Assembly: GCA_973895155.1 (NCBI GenBank)
Contig: OZ316895.1
Span: 7,502,001 to 7,566,000, forward strand
Source: Marsupella aquatica
Lineage: Eukaryota; Marchantiophyta
Length of the DNA: 64,000 nucleotides
Direction: 5' to 3'
The notes under the pieces are model-generated. The model saw nothing but the letters and a program-made list of their open reading frames with translations. It had not been told where the DNA came from and did no database searches. Below are positions 32,602 to 44,530 of this stretch, piece by piece. The position numbers and the translations under genes are program-made. Position 1 is the first letter of the stretch. Every line of letters begins with the position of its first letter.

Positions 32602-35600
32602 CTATTGCAAATCATCAACCTCATCATATTCCATTTGCCCAGGTTCATCATATGTCTCTCTCAATGTTAAGGGGATGTAGTCAGTCCCTGCCCGAGTTGG
32701 AAGTACAGTCTCGTGACTAGGATGCTCGAATGCAGCATGGTCATCCAAACTGAACTCTACTTTACTTCCATCCATCCGCCTGTTCCGTGCTTGGCTATGG
32801 CATACCACCCTCCAGCCATGTGACTCCTCCACATCTGCAAAGCTAGAAAGCCTGTTCAACTTGGCTAGGGAAAACAAAAGGCTCAGACCATTCTGGTACT
32901 TTGGACCTAAAATTGGCCAACAAGAACCCATCATGATCACGCTTCATGGTGGCCCTTGATCTCTGCCACTCTGATTTCACCCATGATCTCTTCATCAATA
33001 TCACTGGGACACTTGTGTTACTAACCATAATTCAACACCCAAATGTCGGTCAACTCCCCCACGTAACCCATCTTCATCCACCCCCTCTGTTCTTCAAAGG
33101 TTCTCTGCTCAAACACAGAAATCAAACCACAATCATATGATACACAATGGTCACCCTGCTCATCCCTCACTTGATAATGATTTCCATAAGCTCTCATCCG
33201 TTTGTAGGTCAGAATAGACAATCGTGGTGGCACAGATAGAAGATACAAATCCTTCTCCATATCTGGGTGATGTCTACTATGCTCTCAAATTGTCACCCGA
33301 ATCCACTGCTCGAACTGTGGGAAGGGATCCTGCTGCCCAGAGTGTGCAACTTTTTGCATATCATATTCCCTGCAATATGAGGTACAGGCATAGTTAGGTC
33401 TAAACAACACATGACAACCTAAGATCACCCTTGGAACAGACAAGAAGCATCACAACAAAGGCAAGTCAATTCAATCACTCACCTCCACCATGGTTGCATA
33501 GGCTCTGTGTTTGCCAGCACATATGAATGAGCCTTGTCTTGAATCGCAACAGGCAGCTGAACAGCATGTCCCACACCTTCAACAACCTCGCCACTCACTC
33601 CATCATCTTCACCAGATTTCCAAACTCTTGTCATAGCTTCACCAGACCCAGCCATGTACTCTGTTAGGAACCCCAACGTCTCATCCTTAATGTACCCCAA
33701 TGCCATGGAAGCCTCTGGCCTGTAGTATGTTCTCACATGACCTTTCAACAACTTCATGTATCGCTCCATAGGGTACATCCATCTGGTACTGACTGGCCCA
33801 TACTGCCCTAGCTCTTCTACCACATGGATTAGGAGATTCAGAGTCATAACATCAAAGAAAGCAGGGGGGAAGTATATCTCCAAGTCACAGAGGACATAAG
33901 CAGCATCCTGCTTCAACTGCTCCAATCCTTGGGGATCCCACACTTTCACACATATACGGCGAAATACATTGCACAGTCGAAGAATGACATTACGGACTGG
34001 TTTCTGCATGAGACCTCTAAGGCATAGGGGCAGAATGTGCTGCATCAACACATGGTAGTCATATGTTTTCATACTGCCAAGTTTATTCTTTGTAATATGC
34101 TTCTTGAAGGCACCAGCATAGCCAGAGGGCACTTTCAGACAGCTCAATCTATACAAGAATGTCTTCCATTTTTCTTGTGTCACATAGGGAGCTTGGAACT
34201 TGAGAAGTACATTGGGATTGCTTGCATGGGGCTTCAACCAAAGGTGAGGGCGAATCCCCTTCTGTTGCATATCAGCTCGAACTGCTCCTGTATCTTTCTC
34301 ACTCGACAAGAACTTCAGCAAGCTCTCACAAATATTTTTCTCAATGTGCATGACGTCAACATTGTGTTTGCTGGGCTCGAATTCCTGCACTCCACAAAGC
34401 AAAGAATTCAACAACAGAAACACTAATTAACCACATAGGAGGATTGTAACCAACATCAATCCACCATTGCTCCAATCTAAAATTGCAATCATACAGGGGC
34501 TGGAGGCTAAGTACATTACCCTCCAGTACTCCAACTCCAAGTCCATCAAGGTCTGTCTTTTCACATCGTGTTTCACCACTGGATCCTCAGGTTCTCGATC
34601 AGTGGCACTTCTCTTGTCCCAATCAGCCTTCCTGGCTGCCCACCTCAGGGCTTGCTCTCTGGTGACCCTCTGTGGTGGGCCATGAAGCTCTGTTTTATTG
34701 TTGAAGTGTGCAATTTGAGACCGTGTGTGCCTGTAAGGATGATCAGCAGGCGGATACCTTCTATGCCCCTGAAATTTCATACTGTGCAGGGCATGCGACC
34801 ACTCACTTGTCACATTTTTCCCACATGGTGTGCACCCCACATAGCCCTTTGTCACTCGTCCAGATATGATGCCATGGCCTGGGTAATCTGCTATATCCAG
34901 CAAACAAATTGCATGCAGTCTAAAGGGGCTGGGTCGAAAAGCCCCTTCAGAACATCATGGGTTAACACCCCTTCTATCCACAAAGTCTTCCACTCTTCCA
35001 CTGTTGGAGCCAACATGATATCTATGAATTGCTCGGTCACAGAAGCTGGTCCAGGGATTAACAGCACCATCATGACAAAAAACCTCTTTGTAGTCATCCA
35101 TGGGGGAAGGTTGTAATTTAGCAGCGTAACCGGCCAACATGAATAACGGTTGTTTTTGTCTCCAAATGGGTTTACTCCATCCAGTGATAGACCAAATCGA
35201 AAGTTCCACTTCTCTGCAGCAAACTGTGGTCACCTCTCATCAACAAATTTCCAATGGTTGGAATCTCCAATGTGACGCTGCAGGCCATCACTACTCTTGT
35301 TATCAGGAGTCCATGTCATCAGCTTGGAAATGGCAGGGCATCTAAACAGACGTTGTAGTCTAGGAATGAGAGGAAAATGACGAAGAACCTTGGCAGGGTG
35401 TGTACATTTCCCTACATTCTTGTACCTATGCTTACCACAATGAGGGCATGTCAATTTATCTGCATGCTCTTTGCGAAAGAGAACACACCCATCAGGGCAT
35501 GCGTCAATAGACACATAGTTCAGCCCAAGGTTAGACATCAATTTCCTAGCCTCGTACGTATTTTTTGGAATTGAATTACCATCTGGTAACACATTTCGGT

Positions 35601-36309
35601 GCAGGAAGGTCAACAACTCTGTCACAAATATATTGGGAACATTGTGATTGCCATAGATGTTCAACAACAACATGACAAAACCCAGCTTGGAGCAGTTCGA
35701 CCCCTCGTAGATAGGAATGCAAGCTTCTTTGATGTGTTTTGGGCCCCCAAACACCCACTCCCTCTCTGTTGCACCTTCCCCAATGTCAAAGTCAGGTTCA
35801 GCTTGGCCATCTCCAATGTGTGGCTGCGGTTCATTGTCCTCTTCTGATTCCACTGTGTCGTAAAAAGCATCAAGGTCTTCAAAAATCTCTTGAACCATTC
35901 TTGGGACATCCATCCCAACGTCCTCAGTGACTGCCTCTGCATCTCCATCTTGGTCATCCACGTTCTCATGTTGGACCCCAGGACCATCCTCTACACAGTC
36001 TATGTCCTGCTCTATGTAGTCTCTACGCCTAGTTGTATTAGAATCCACAAAGTCAGCTCTCCACTCTTCATCAGAGGAGTCTTCTTCTGCTGGTACATTC
36101 CAAACCCTCCACCGAGGGTGCCTTTCATGCCGCAGCAGGTGAAGGTGCACAGTGTTCAAACTCAACGACTTGAATCCTTGGCACTGTGTGCATGGGCATC
36201 TCATCCTCCTACTCCTACCTTGGGCGGCCCGGGCTTGTTCACGCATCCACAATTTAGAATCATGATGCCTAATCCTAAATGGGTTGTGAAGAGGCAACCT
36301 TGGAGCCAT
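32602..36309 (-). pseudogene. CACTA transposase Tnp2 (with DUF4218 and DUF4216), probably inactive
   Basis: Catalyses excision and insertion of the element. From the N-terminus: a transposase-associated zinc motif (MRCPCTQCQGF, about 36200), then the Tnp2 core (TELLTFLHRNVLPDGN, CPDGCVLFRKEH, TCPHCGKHRY, LSLDGVNPFGDKN, YNLPPWM). A DUF4218 block follows (FFDVMTLNLLIHVVEELGQYGPV, RWMYPMERYMKLLKGHV; about 33880-33690), then a DUF4216 block (ELTDIWVLNYG, about 33025, continuing to 32750). At least one intron is evident (about 34525-34387). Two lesions: an in-frame TGA at 35230-35232 inside the core, and a one-base shift in a G run near 34941. This copy therefore probably cannot make full-length transposase. 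Confidence 0.88.
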
Positions 36310-36889
36310 CACTATACACACGCACTCATTTTATTATGCAAGTGAAAAATACACTTCCTGTTAAGGATTTCACCCCCGACTATACTTGCCAAAATACGTA
36401 GCATAACGTTCCAAAAAAACAAAAAATATAGCTGCCTGAGTCATGTACCTATTCTCAAGTGAATGAGACAAAATTCCTAAATGTTTGAGGGTGTCAACTC
36501 CTCCGCTGTCCTCACATGTACTGCCTCTGCACGTACATCCATGACCATATCAGAGTCCAATCATGTATAGTCATAGACACAGGTGCCAGGTGCGAGACCG
36601 GTGTGAGATGTCCTCATCTTACTACCACATCAAATACAGATACCAATCCTGTTGTCGATGCCACTCAGCCCTGAGGTACTCAGGCATGTACATTAAGTCA
36701 TCAAGGTCTAAACCCTGCTCATGCCATGGTGGTCTTCGATCCGTGCCTACAAGCAGTGGCAGCAATGCCCTCCATGGTGCACATGTTGCTACCAAGTCCC
36801 TCCACTAGGTACTAATTAGTCTATATTTGCAGATATCTTGTGCGCCAGACACCACAAGAACCCTCGGCCAGACATGTGTAAGAACTATA

Positions 36890-37165
36890 TCATACTGCCA
36901 AATCAGGCAACAAGGAACCACCTACAGCATCGTGCTTGTCTAACTCATCTGCTGAAAAGTAAATGTCCTCTTCGGACTGTGCATCCTCATTCACCATAGC
37001 ATTCACAACACATCCAAGGTCTGCAGGCATTATCTCGGATGGAGCTACACTCTGTCTGGTTACCAATCCACACAAGTAAGCCCAAGCAGTAGCCATGCAC
37101 GATGCAACCCGTAGGAGGATCCTACATAGGGCCTGTCGGTCTGGAAGAGGCAACATACCCACCAA
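36890..37165 (-). CDS. Unassigned frame between Tnp2 and the BRCT frame
   Basis: A 91-codon minus-strand frame ending in an acidic segment (NEDAQSEEDIYFSADELDKHD). It has no domain I recognise. Its strand and position suggest it is either a 3' exon of the PHD/BRCT gene or a 5' exon of the Tnp2 unit. It could equally be chance. Confidence 0.25.
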   Translation of the reverse strand: MVGMLPLPDRQALCRILLRVASCMATAWAYLCGLVTRQSVAPSEIMPADLGCVVNAMVNEDAQSEEDIYFSADELDKHDAVGGSLLPDLAV

Positions 37166-37419
37166 AGTCTTCAGCTAAACAGAGCCCAGCAAGTAGATTC
37201 ACAGTCACACCCCACGCAGCAGGAAACAACAATCACTTCAACTGCGACCAACCATGACAAGATGAGTTAGTTCAAGGATCACATTTATTACAAAATTGTG
37301 ATTTATACAAAAATATGAGGGACTCCTACTCCTCACTTTCTCCCACCATTGGTAAGCATACATCTTCGCTGAAGCTTGGAGGGCCAGGCCTCAAAAATAT
37401 CAAAGTCCCAAGCATTCTG

Positions 37420-37983
37420 TCATTTCCCTCTCGCTGCTGATTCCAGAAGCCAATCAGGGGAAAGCACCCAAAGATTGTTGTTCATGACAAAATGACGCAC
37501 TGTTGTCTTAAAGAATTTTTTGCATATTTTCATGTATGACAGACCTACAACATGAGTGGAGGTTTCTGTTAGACTCTCCTCCACTGTCCCAACTAGCTCA
37601 ACAACTATGGACTTGTACAGTCTGCACTTAGTCTCCCCAATTCCCTCTTCTGCAAATACCACACTAAACCCCTTCATAATGGTATTTCTCTCCTTGCCAT
37701 GCTCATTCAATATAGCATCTGCACGCATAGGATGGTGTCCTATGTTGACAACAGGTCCATATTGGACAGAAGCAAAGTTGGGTTTCTCTGTCGCTGCTTC
37801 ATAGGCTTCCTTTTCAGCCAAAGCCTCTATAGTGGCCTCCTCACTCTCCCACAACTCATATTGCTCAGTACTCTGTACACACCTATGTTTAACAGAATCA
37901 ATCAGCCAAGAGACTTCAACCACTTTTAGACCTTGGTTGGTAATGGCAGAATCAATGAAGGACCATGACCACTTGTTCATCAC
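37420..37983 (-). CDS. BRCT-domain-like reading frame inside the CACTA element
   Basis: A 187-residue frame with two segments that end like BRCT domains: GLKVVEVSWLIDSVKHRC (about residues 18-35) and LWVLSPDWLLESAARGK at the C-terminus. Between them is KGFSVVFAEEGI, like the first strand of a BRCT fold, then ETSTHVVG in the place of the conserved THVV. BRCT domains bind phosphoproteins in DNA damage and chromatin complexes. It is not part of known CACTA machinery. It lies on the same strand as Tnp2 and upstream of it, so it may be a captured host gene or an exon of one protein together with the PHD frame at 40.3-40.9 kb. Confidence 0.6.
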   Translation of the reverse strand: MMNKWSWSFIDSAITNQGLKVVEVSWLIDSVKHRCVQSTEQYELWESEEATIEALAEKEAYEAATEKPNFASVQYGPVVNIGHHPMRADAILNEHGKERNTIMKGFSVVFAEEGIGETKCRLYKSIVVELVGTVEESLTETSTHVVGLSYMKICKKFFKTTVRHFVMNNNLWVLSPDWLLESAARGK

Positions 37984-38099
37984 ATCCAGCCATGTCCCCG
38001 CAACAACATGTGTAGTCTATGGAGTGATGTCCTTGACTTCAGTCCCATGGAACTCTGAGAATCGTTTTTGTACGATTGGCCTGTGGTATACCCGTTAGC

Positions 38100-40285
38100 G
38101 ATAATCTTCTAAATAGGAGACATTTTTAATTTTTTTGGATGGAAGTTAGAAACTTTGAGGTTGTAAGCAGGATAATTAGCCATAAAGAGCATTAAGTGAG
38201 TAGGGAAGAGGAACGGCCTTTACCAAGAAATGAGCGCTTCAACCTGGTGACCGGTAGCAGTAAGAGCGCGAGAAAGAATGAGTACTGGCGGAGGAGCTAT
38301 GCAGGTCGAGGAAGAAAACCGAAGGCTTAGGACAATTGTTGAAGCTGTAATGTGACACCACTGATTGAAGACTGGGCGCTGCGAGTAAAACAGGGATAAT
38401 TTTTGGGCAGAAGTGTCAACTCACAAGAGGCGCCCTCTGTTAGTAGTTCTTAAGACAGCACTATTTACTTACTCAGAGCACCTTTAGTAAGTTTACTAAG
38501 TAGATGTTCACTATTGTTTTACCGACAGCGCTACTAGTTGATTTTCCACCATAGTAAGAAGTCTCTTTTCTAGTTAGCAGCACTCAGTACTCTACTACTT
38601 TTCATACTAGTTAAAACTACAGTATGTAGTTTAGTTTAGATCAGCCTTTCTAGATCTCATTTTAGTTACTTTTCTTTCTAGATTCTAGGGAACACTTTCT
38701 CTGCCCTGACTTTGATGATACTTAAGCCCTTGTTTTTCCTCATTTCGGGTGAGAAGGACTAAATTGGAAGCCTGGCTGTAGATGCAAGACTCCCGGTCGC
38801 TCCCTTTGTTTGTGATCTATTCAGTTGTAGAGATTGCAAATGAAGTAAATGTTTGTGTTGAGGAATTTGTTTTGAAAGATTCCTCGATAAACAAGTGTAT
38901 GTTCAACTTCTGGAAATCAAGATGAATTTTATGATTGATTGCTTACAGTGATGAGAATCATTCAAAATTCAAAGATGAATGTTTATAGGAAAGTGTCAAA
39001 TCTATCATTGAGGGACAAGAGTACCATTATTATGCCCTGGACTTTTGCATTAGTATTTTGTCTATGCCATACCTGATGCCTAGCCAAACCGTGTTGCCAT
39101 CATTTTAATGCAAAGCTCGGCAATTATAATCTGAAATTTACCTTGAAAACGGTAGAGATTATATCTTTCCTGTGATCTTCTCATGACAAGAGCGAAATTT
39201 TGAAGGAGAAGAATATAGGAGAATGGGTTGAGTAAGACCCTAATCTTTGTTGAAGGAAGGGCAATGCCATTCATATTCCTTGAATTCTTCCTTATGTAAA
39301 TCCACCTTCAATCATGATTCCAGAATTAGTTGTTACTGGTTGATTTTATTCTGTGTTTGATCGGTTGAAGATAGAGAAATTTGAGAGGTCAGCTTATATC
39401 TCTTCATTAACACTATTTCCTTCAATAGCTTCCACTTTGTTCTTTACGGGATCGACTTTGGGTTATCTTTGGCTTTAAACCTTGTGTTTTATTTATAGAC
39501 CTATACCACATGGCCAACTCACTTGGGTGAACCCATAGTGGCCAGGAATCAAAATGGCTTTGATTCCAGCCAACAGATGCGGGTGGTCAACCTTTGTACG
39601 TTTCCTACAGGCCATGTACACACACCCCACCTAATCACTGCAGACCGGAAGATAATGCGTTCACCTGATAATTGGAGGGCCTCTAAAATGCTGCGTTTAT
39701 AACTTGGTCCAGTCCAGTCGTCTGGTGAGTCTCTGCTCCGATTCCAAACAGGAGAAATATTGGGACAAACGTACTAGACACCTTCAAGGATGCACCTCAT
39801 AGGTTGAATATGAATGTGCCTTCACAATATTGAAGGTGACAAGTGCAATTGTTTTGTGATGCCACATACAGATGTTGTAAATGGGCAAACATTCAATGAG
39901 AATACAAAATGTTGGTACACAAAGGGAATTCTCGCAATTTAAATAGCCTTGTAACTTATATGCTCATAATCAGAAGTCCTGATTTAATTTAAGCAGTGTC
40001 ATGTAAGTCGTGATCAAAATGATTGTAGAGTTAAAAAAGTTCCTACAAGGCTTAAGGAGAGTTTTTGAAGGCATGTACCCAGGAACAAGTAATGAACTTA
40101 GGGTACTTGTTGCCTAAGCATCCTCTCCTACAGAGGTCCTTCTCAAAATTGGAATGTCTGCAATCTCCAAGGTATCCACATTAGGTGCACTATGCAAGTA
40201 CATTATTCAGGTTCAAAGCCAAGAAATGTGATCTCTCATAGGAGTGTGCAAAGTAGGATCTATGGCATGGCGATGACAATAGAAG
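38100..40285. other. CACTA interior without recognisable coding sequence
   Basis: AT-rich, only one short frame above 60 codons (39080-39274, minus). Could be a long intron between the PHD and BRCT frames or captured non-coding DNA. I see no terminal repeats of a further insertion. Confidence 0.4.
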
Positions 40286-40290
40286 ATCCA

Positions 40291-40893
40291 TCAATCAACA
40301 CCATGTGCAGAGTGATGATAGATGTGTCTGTCACAAGCATAGCCTTTTGCTTGACGATCCTTCAAACAATGAAAGTGCCACATGGTGGGACACCTAACAC
40401 AGTGGACTATGTCCACCCAAAAATCTTCATCGTGCTGACCACATGCCTTGCACTTATGAAGTGGGCAAGTTGTGGCAAGATCGGGCAAACATGAAAAACA
40501 AAAGAACCTCACACAATATCTGTCAGGGCATTTCCTAACAAGTGGTGGAGCATCAACAGAGCCCTCATAAGACCCCAACTTCCCACACTGTGCACACTTA
40601 GCCTGCTTCTCCAAACAATCAGTGCACATCCAGCCTCCCTGGTGTGCTGACGGGAGGCCCACCCCTGGACAGTTGTTTTCTGCAGCAAGGTCAGACTCCG
40701 GGTTGAGGTGGAAATGCCTCATGCAAGGGCCCTCACATATGGCTAAGCCCCCACCATCGTCACAAATGGCACAACAATGAGCTGCCTTCTGGAAAATCTG
40801 ACGTGCGGAGAAGTTACTACCATCAAGCCCAACTACACCTGTGTTGCTCACCTCTGTCCCCCGCTTCTTGGCTCGGATTTTAGGGCGTGCCAT
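40291..40893 (-). CDS. EDM2-like multiple PHD finger frame inside the CACTA element
   Basis: A 200-residue frame starting MARPKIRAKKRG, a basic, nuclear-localisation-like start. Zinc ligands recur along its length: CAICDDGGGLAICEGPCMRHFH, then WMCTDC, then CAQCGKLGS, RYCVRFFCFSC, CPLHKCKACGQ and HCVRCPTMWHFHCL. The order of a CDDGG PHD, a Cys-rich middle finger with CxxCGxLG, and a CPLHKC ... RCPTxxHxxCL finger is that of plant EDM2 and EDM2-like proteins. In Arabidopsis EDM2 acts at transposon-containing genes marked by H3K9 methylation. The frame stops cleanly at 40291 with no sign of EDM2's other domains. Capture of a host fragment by the transposon is the likeliest origin. Confidence 0.75.
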   Translation of the reverse strand: MARPKIRAKKRGTEVSNTGVVGLDGSNFSARQIFQKAAHCCAICDDGGGLAICEGPCMRHFHLNPESDLAAENNCPGVGLPSAHQGGWMCTDCLEKQAKCAQCGKLGSYEGSVDAPPLVRKCPDRYCVRFFCFSCLPDLATTCPLHKCKACGQHDEDFWVDIVHCVRCPTMWHFHCLKDRQAKGYACDRHIYHHSAHGVD

Positions 40894-41517
40894 GCCTACC
40901 CATGAGACAGATAGTACAATTTAGCAGAGTGCACAGACAATACAATTTAGTAGTGTACAAAAAGTACAATGTAGCATATAGACTAGAGTGGCAATTGCTA
41001 CTGCAATGAAATGATCACACACAGATGCAGAGTATACATACTTTTTGGTTTGTTGAGCCCACTCTGAAAACTGATCCCCTAGTACAATAGCTCCACCTAC
41101 ACCTCAATTTTGTGGCTATGATTCACCAAAGGAGATCTGCAACAAGATTTAATGCATTTGAATCACATACAATAGTCGTGACATGTAAAACAGGCATTTT
41201 TCGAACAGGATTGGTATCAAGCAGTGTAATCAGGGTTGTAATTTATACATCCTAAATAGGCTATGATAGTGAATGAGACAAATAAGTTAGGCATAAATCA
41301 CTTTTTCCAGGTTATCACATGGCCCATTAATTCCAGTCTTTGAAAGGAGACTTTTAAGTGAGCTTGCTAGCCTCTTAAATTAGGATATTGTACTTAGTGC
41401 AGCCATAATAGGATAAGTTATGTACTGTTGACCCTAAACCCTAGACCCAAAATTGCTCATAATTCAAAATTTTAAGTAAATATCCTCTCTGTTCAAGTCA
41501 GAGTGTTAAGTTATAGG

Positions 41518-42010
41518 TTAATGGTCTTTGGTCTGTGCATGCGGTGAGACAAGTGGTCCTCTAGAGCGTGTGATCCAAACATGTGTAGACACCAAAGGCA
41601 CCGGTGTTGGGGTCTGGGAGGGCAGGACAAGTGACATCGCCAAGCACACTACAGGATGGCGAGTGGTTCCAGATGATACATTGTGCTCTGTGCAAAAACC
41701 GACATCCAAGAGAACGGTCATCCAACTCTGGGCCAGAAGCCCTCCAAGTAGGACAGTCATATTGGCAACTGTGCACACACCCTTGGCACCTAATTTGTGG
41801 TGGGTCATGTACAAGAGACACAAATACCAAGGATGTCAGGAAGGGTACTGAAGCAGGTAGAGGCCGGCTGTAGTTGTTCCTGGCAAGAACAGGGTACTCA
41901 AAGTACCATGCAGATTGGGCTGGAAGAATCCCCAGTCTGACATACTCAAGGCGCAACATCTCTGCCTTGCGTGCAAGCCACACATGTTCAGCGTAGCGGG
42001 TCCTCACCAT
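41518..42010 (-). CDS. Unassigned Cys-rich frame upstream of the PHD frame
   Basis: A 149-codon minus-strand frame (41561-42010) with a helical, basic start (EHVWLARKAEMLRLEYVRLG) and a Cys-rich second half (CQGCVHSCQYDC). A second frame overlaps it. It may be a further exon of the captured PHD gene. The plus strand over the same bases also reads Cys/His-rich, so the coding strand is not secure. Confidence 0.3.
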
Positions 42011-42019
42011 AAATGTTGC

Positions 42020-44000
42020 TTTTGTTGTGATGTCCTCTGTTCACGTCCTTTGATGAGCAAGGCGAGCAGGAGGTCGACTTGCCTTGCCCACATCAACCAA
42101 CCTGCACTTATCAGCTCCCACTCACTAAATTGGTTCCAACTAAAGGTCACAATATACACATAGCATGAAAGGTGCATAGTACATATTTGATGCTAAGTTC
42201 CTGAGACAAAGAGCATGTATATAAAACCATGTTCTCCATGGACATGTACATAAATCATATTTGGATCCTGTTTTTTCATCCAGAAAGATCGAAAGTCTCA
42301 CCTTGCAGGTTGCAGCAAAGAGAAAACTCACTGGTTGTCGTGTTGTGCAAGTGAACCTCCACTAAGGTGGCAGAAAGCAGACAAAGCTTCAAGAAGATGG
42401 GAAAGATGATCCTCGCCCATCATCCCCTATAAAATCTACACATAGGACGGACGCCCGGGGACATTTATCATGAAAATTGAAGATCCATTCGACAACTCCA
42501 TGACAGCCTATTCCGCATTGTGTCCGCCCCATGCAAGCGAGGGGTGTTCAGCCGAGCTTAGTCTAACCATGAATGATTGTTCTGGAAGCAGTTGCGACAA
42601 TGTTTTGGTTTTTTTCTCCTATCCAACTCAATAGCTCACAAACATGGCATTGGACCCAATAACAAATTATACTTGCCATCATTCTCAACTGTATTACATG
42701 GCCCACACTGCTGACGTCCCTGACTCTTAAGGGAAACTCATCTCTTGGGCCAGCAACATCTCAGATTCTACAAAAATGAGAAACTGTGAAGACTTCTTGA
42801 ACTCCTATCCTGTGACTGTAGCATGTATGATTTGCTGGGACTGCAGGCAGTTCTGGATCCTGTTGCGGTTTATATACAGCAGCAACCTGAGCTCCATGAA
42901 TTTTTTTTTAATAGACATGCGTTTGACCACGGCTACAACTCCAAAACAATCACCAAATCAAATCATAACAAAACCCACTCGAAAGCTGAACACTAGAACA
43001 CTGGAACACACTCAAACAGGTTCTGCAAGGATGGCTCTCTGTCGGATCGGCTAGAGAATCAGGCAGGCTTCCTATTACGGTCTGCTCAAAGCCTTACACT
43101 CTGGATTAGACTCTGAATCCAAACGCGAGTCTACGCTTTCCGTTGCTGGTCACAGCGACGGGCAATCAGGATGATGCCATGCCGAGTAGAAGAACAAGAA
43201 AGCATTCCATAAAAGGCACTGAGATGAACCGTATAGTAAAAGTGGTAGTACTTCCGGTAGCGCGACCGACTCGCTATGTGACAGTCCGGAAAAAAGCTGA
43301 AAGGCTGAACTTAGGCGATAGATTCCGTGCTCAATGTGACAGGTTTTTTGAAATGATCAAGCCAAGGTGCAAAGGAAAACTGATTGAAGGTGGCATGGGA
43401 AAGTTGTCAATGCAGGAGAAACTCTTCCCTTAGAGTAACCTTGTAACCAGGTAACAATGCAGGAGAAACTCTTGCCTTAGAGTGCTCGACGCTCCTTCAG
43501 CTGGATAGGGGCAGCTCCAAGTACACGGTCTGGTCCAATCACCGCCTGCTTTGTTACAAGAAGGTGGACTAAGCCACAGCTGACGTCAATCATGCTATAA
43601 AATATGGACAGATGAGCCGTGCACAGTAAAAAATGGACAGATGAGCCATGTCACGGAAGCATATAGTCATTCCTCAATATTAAACGAGACTATGAGAGGG
43701 CATATATAAGTTCACGACCAGGAAAGAGTCTCACCTTGCAGCACGGAGATTCTCAAAGCGCACCAAGATGAGTCCTTGTAGCAGGTGAATGTTGGGCGGT
43801 GTCATGTAAGGCGCAAATCAATAGCTCGCTACCTCCTGTCTCCCCGTCTGTCTCCCGTGCACTTCTGCCTCCCCGTCCGACTTCCCGTCTGTCTCCCACG
43901 TACTTAAATTGAAGTTTTAACAAAAACTATCAACACCAAGTGCAGCAAATGCCAACATATTCACATTGCAGAGCATAAAAGTAGTCACAGTTCATGAATC
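42020..44000. other. CACTA interior, nothing recognised
   Basis: Short frames on both strands (for example 42776-43054 and 43143-43433, plus) without recognisable domains. A local repeat GCAGGAGAAACTCTTCCCTT / GCAGGAGAAACTCTTGCCTT occurs at about 43412 and 43460. Confidence 0.4.
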
Positions 44001-44020
44001 AGTTCCCTATTGAATCATGG

Positions 44021-44530
44021 GCACTACGCCGAGCACTGCGCAAGAGACTGGGATAGACACTGCAAACATGGGGACTTTTGTTTGGCAAGAAATCTGGACA
44101 TCAAACCTTCAGCAGCGGCAACGGGAAGCATTACATCAGACGAGTGGACATCAAATGAGCAGTCCAATTATAGGCAAACGGCGACTGACATAGCAGAGGG
44201 AAAAAATGTGCATTGACATAGCGGACATGCGCGCATTGACATAGCGGAGGGGAGCAAAACTACATAAGCCAAGTGACCTTTTTAAGGCCCACAATTTCAA
44301 GGGGAGGGACAAAGAGAGCAAGCACTCCAATCTCTTCAATCCCTTCCGCAAGTAGCCGCCGAAATCTACTTCTTGGGGTCCAGCCCACGGATGTAGATCA
44401 TGCAAGGTGGTCAATCACAGTAAGTGTAATCACTACGCCGAGCACTGCGCAAGAGATTGGGACAGAGACTGCAAACATGGGGACTCACAGGCAAGAAATC
44501 TGGACATCAAACCTTCAGCAGCGATCGATG
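44021..44530. repeat. Direct repeat of about 100 bp, 410 bp apart
   Basis: CACTACGCCGAGCACTGCGC starts at 44022 and at 44431. Similarity continues to CAAACCTTCAGCAGCG in both copies, with a short deletion in the second. The repeat lies in the 5' part of the CACTA element relative to its genes. Confidence 0.75.

Noticed and set aside
41604-41873. Plus-strand Cys/His-rich frame resembling a zinc finger (IHCALC ... THPWHLIC)
   Set aside because: It lies opposite the captured-gene strand and the spacing does not fit a known finger. Kept only as a doubt on the minus-strand frame.
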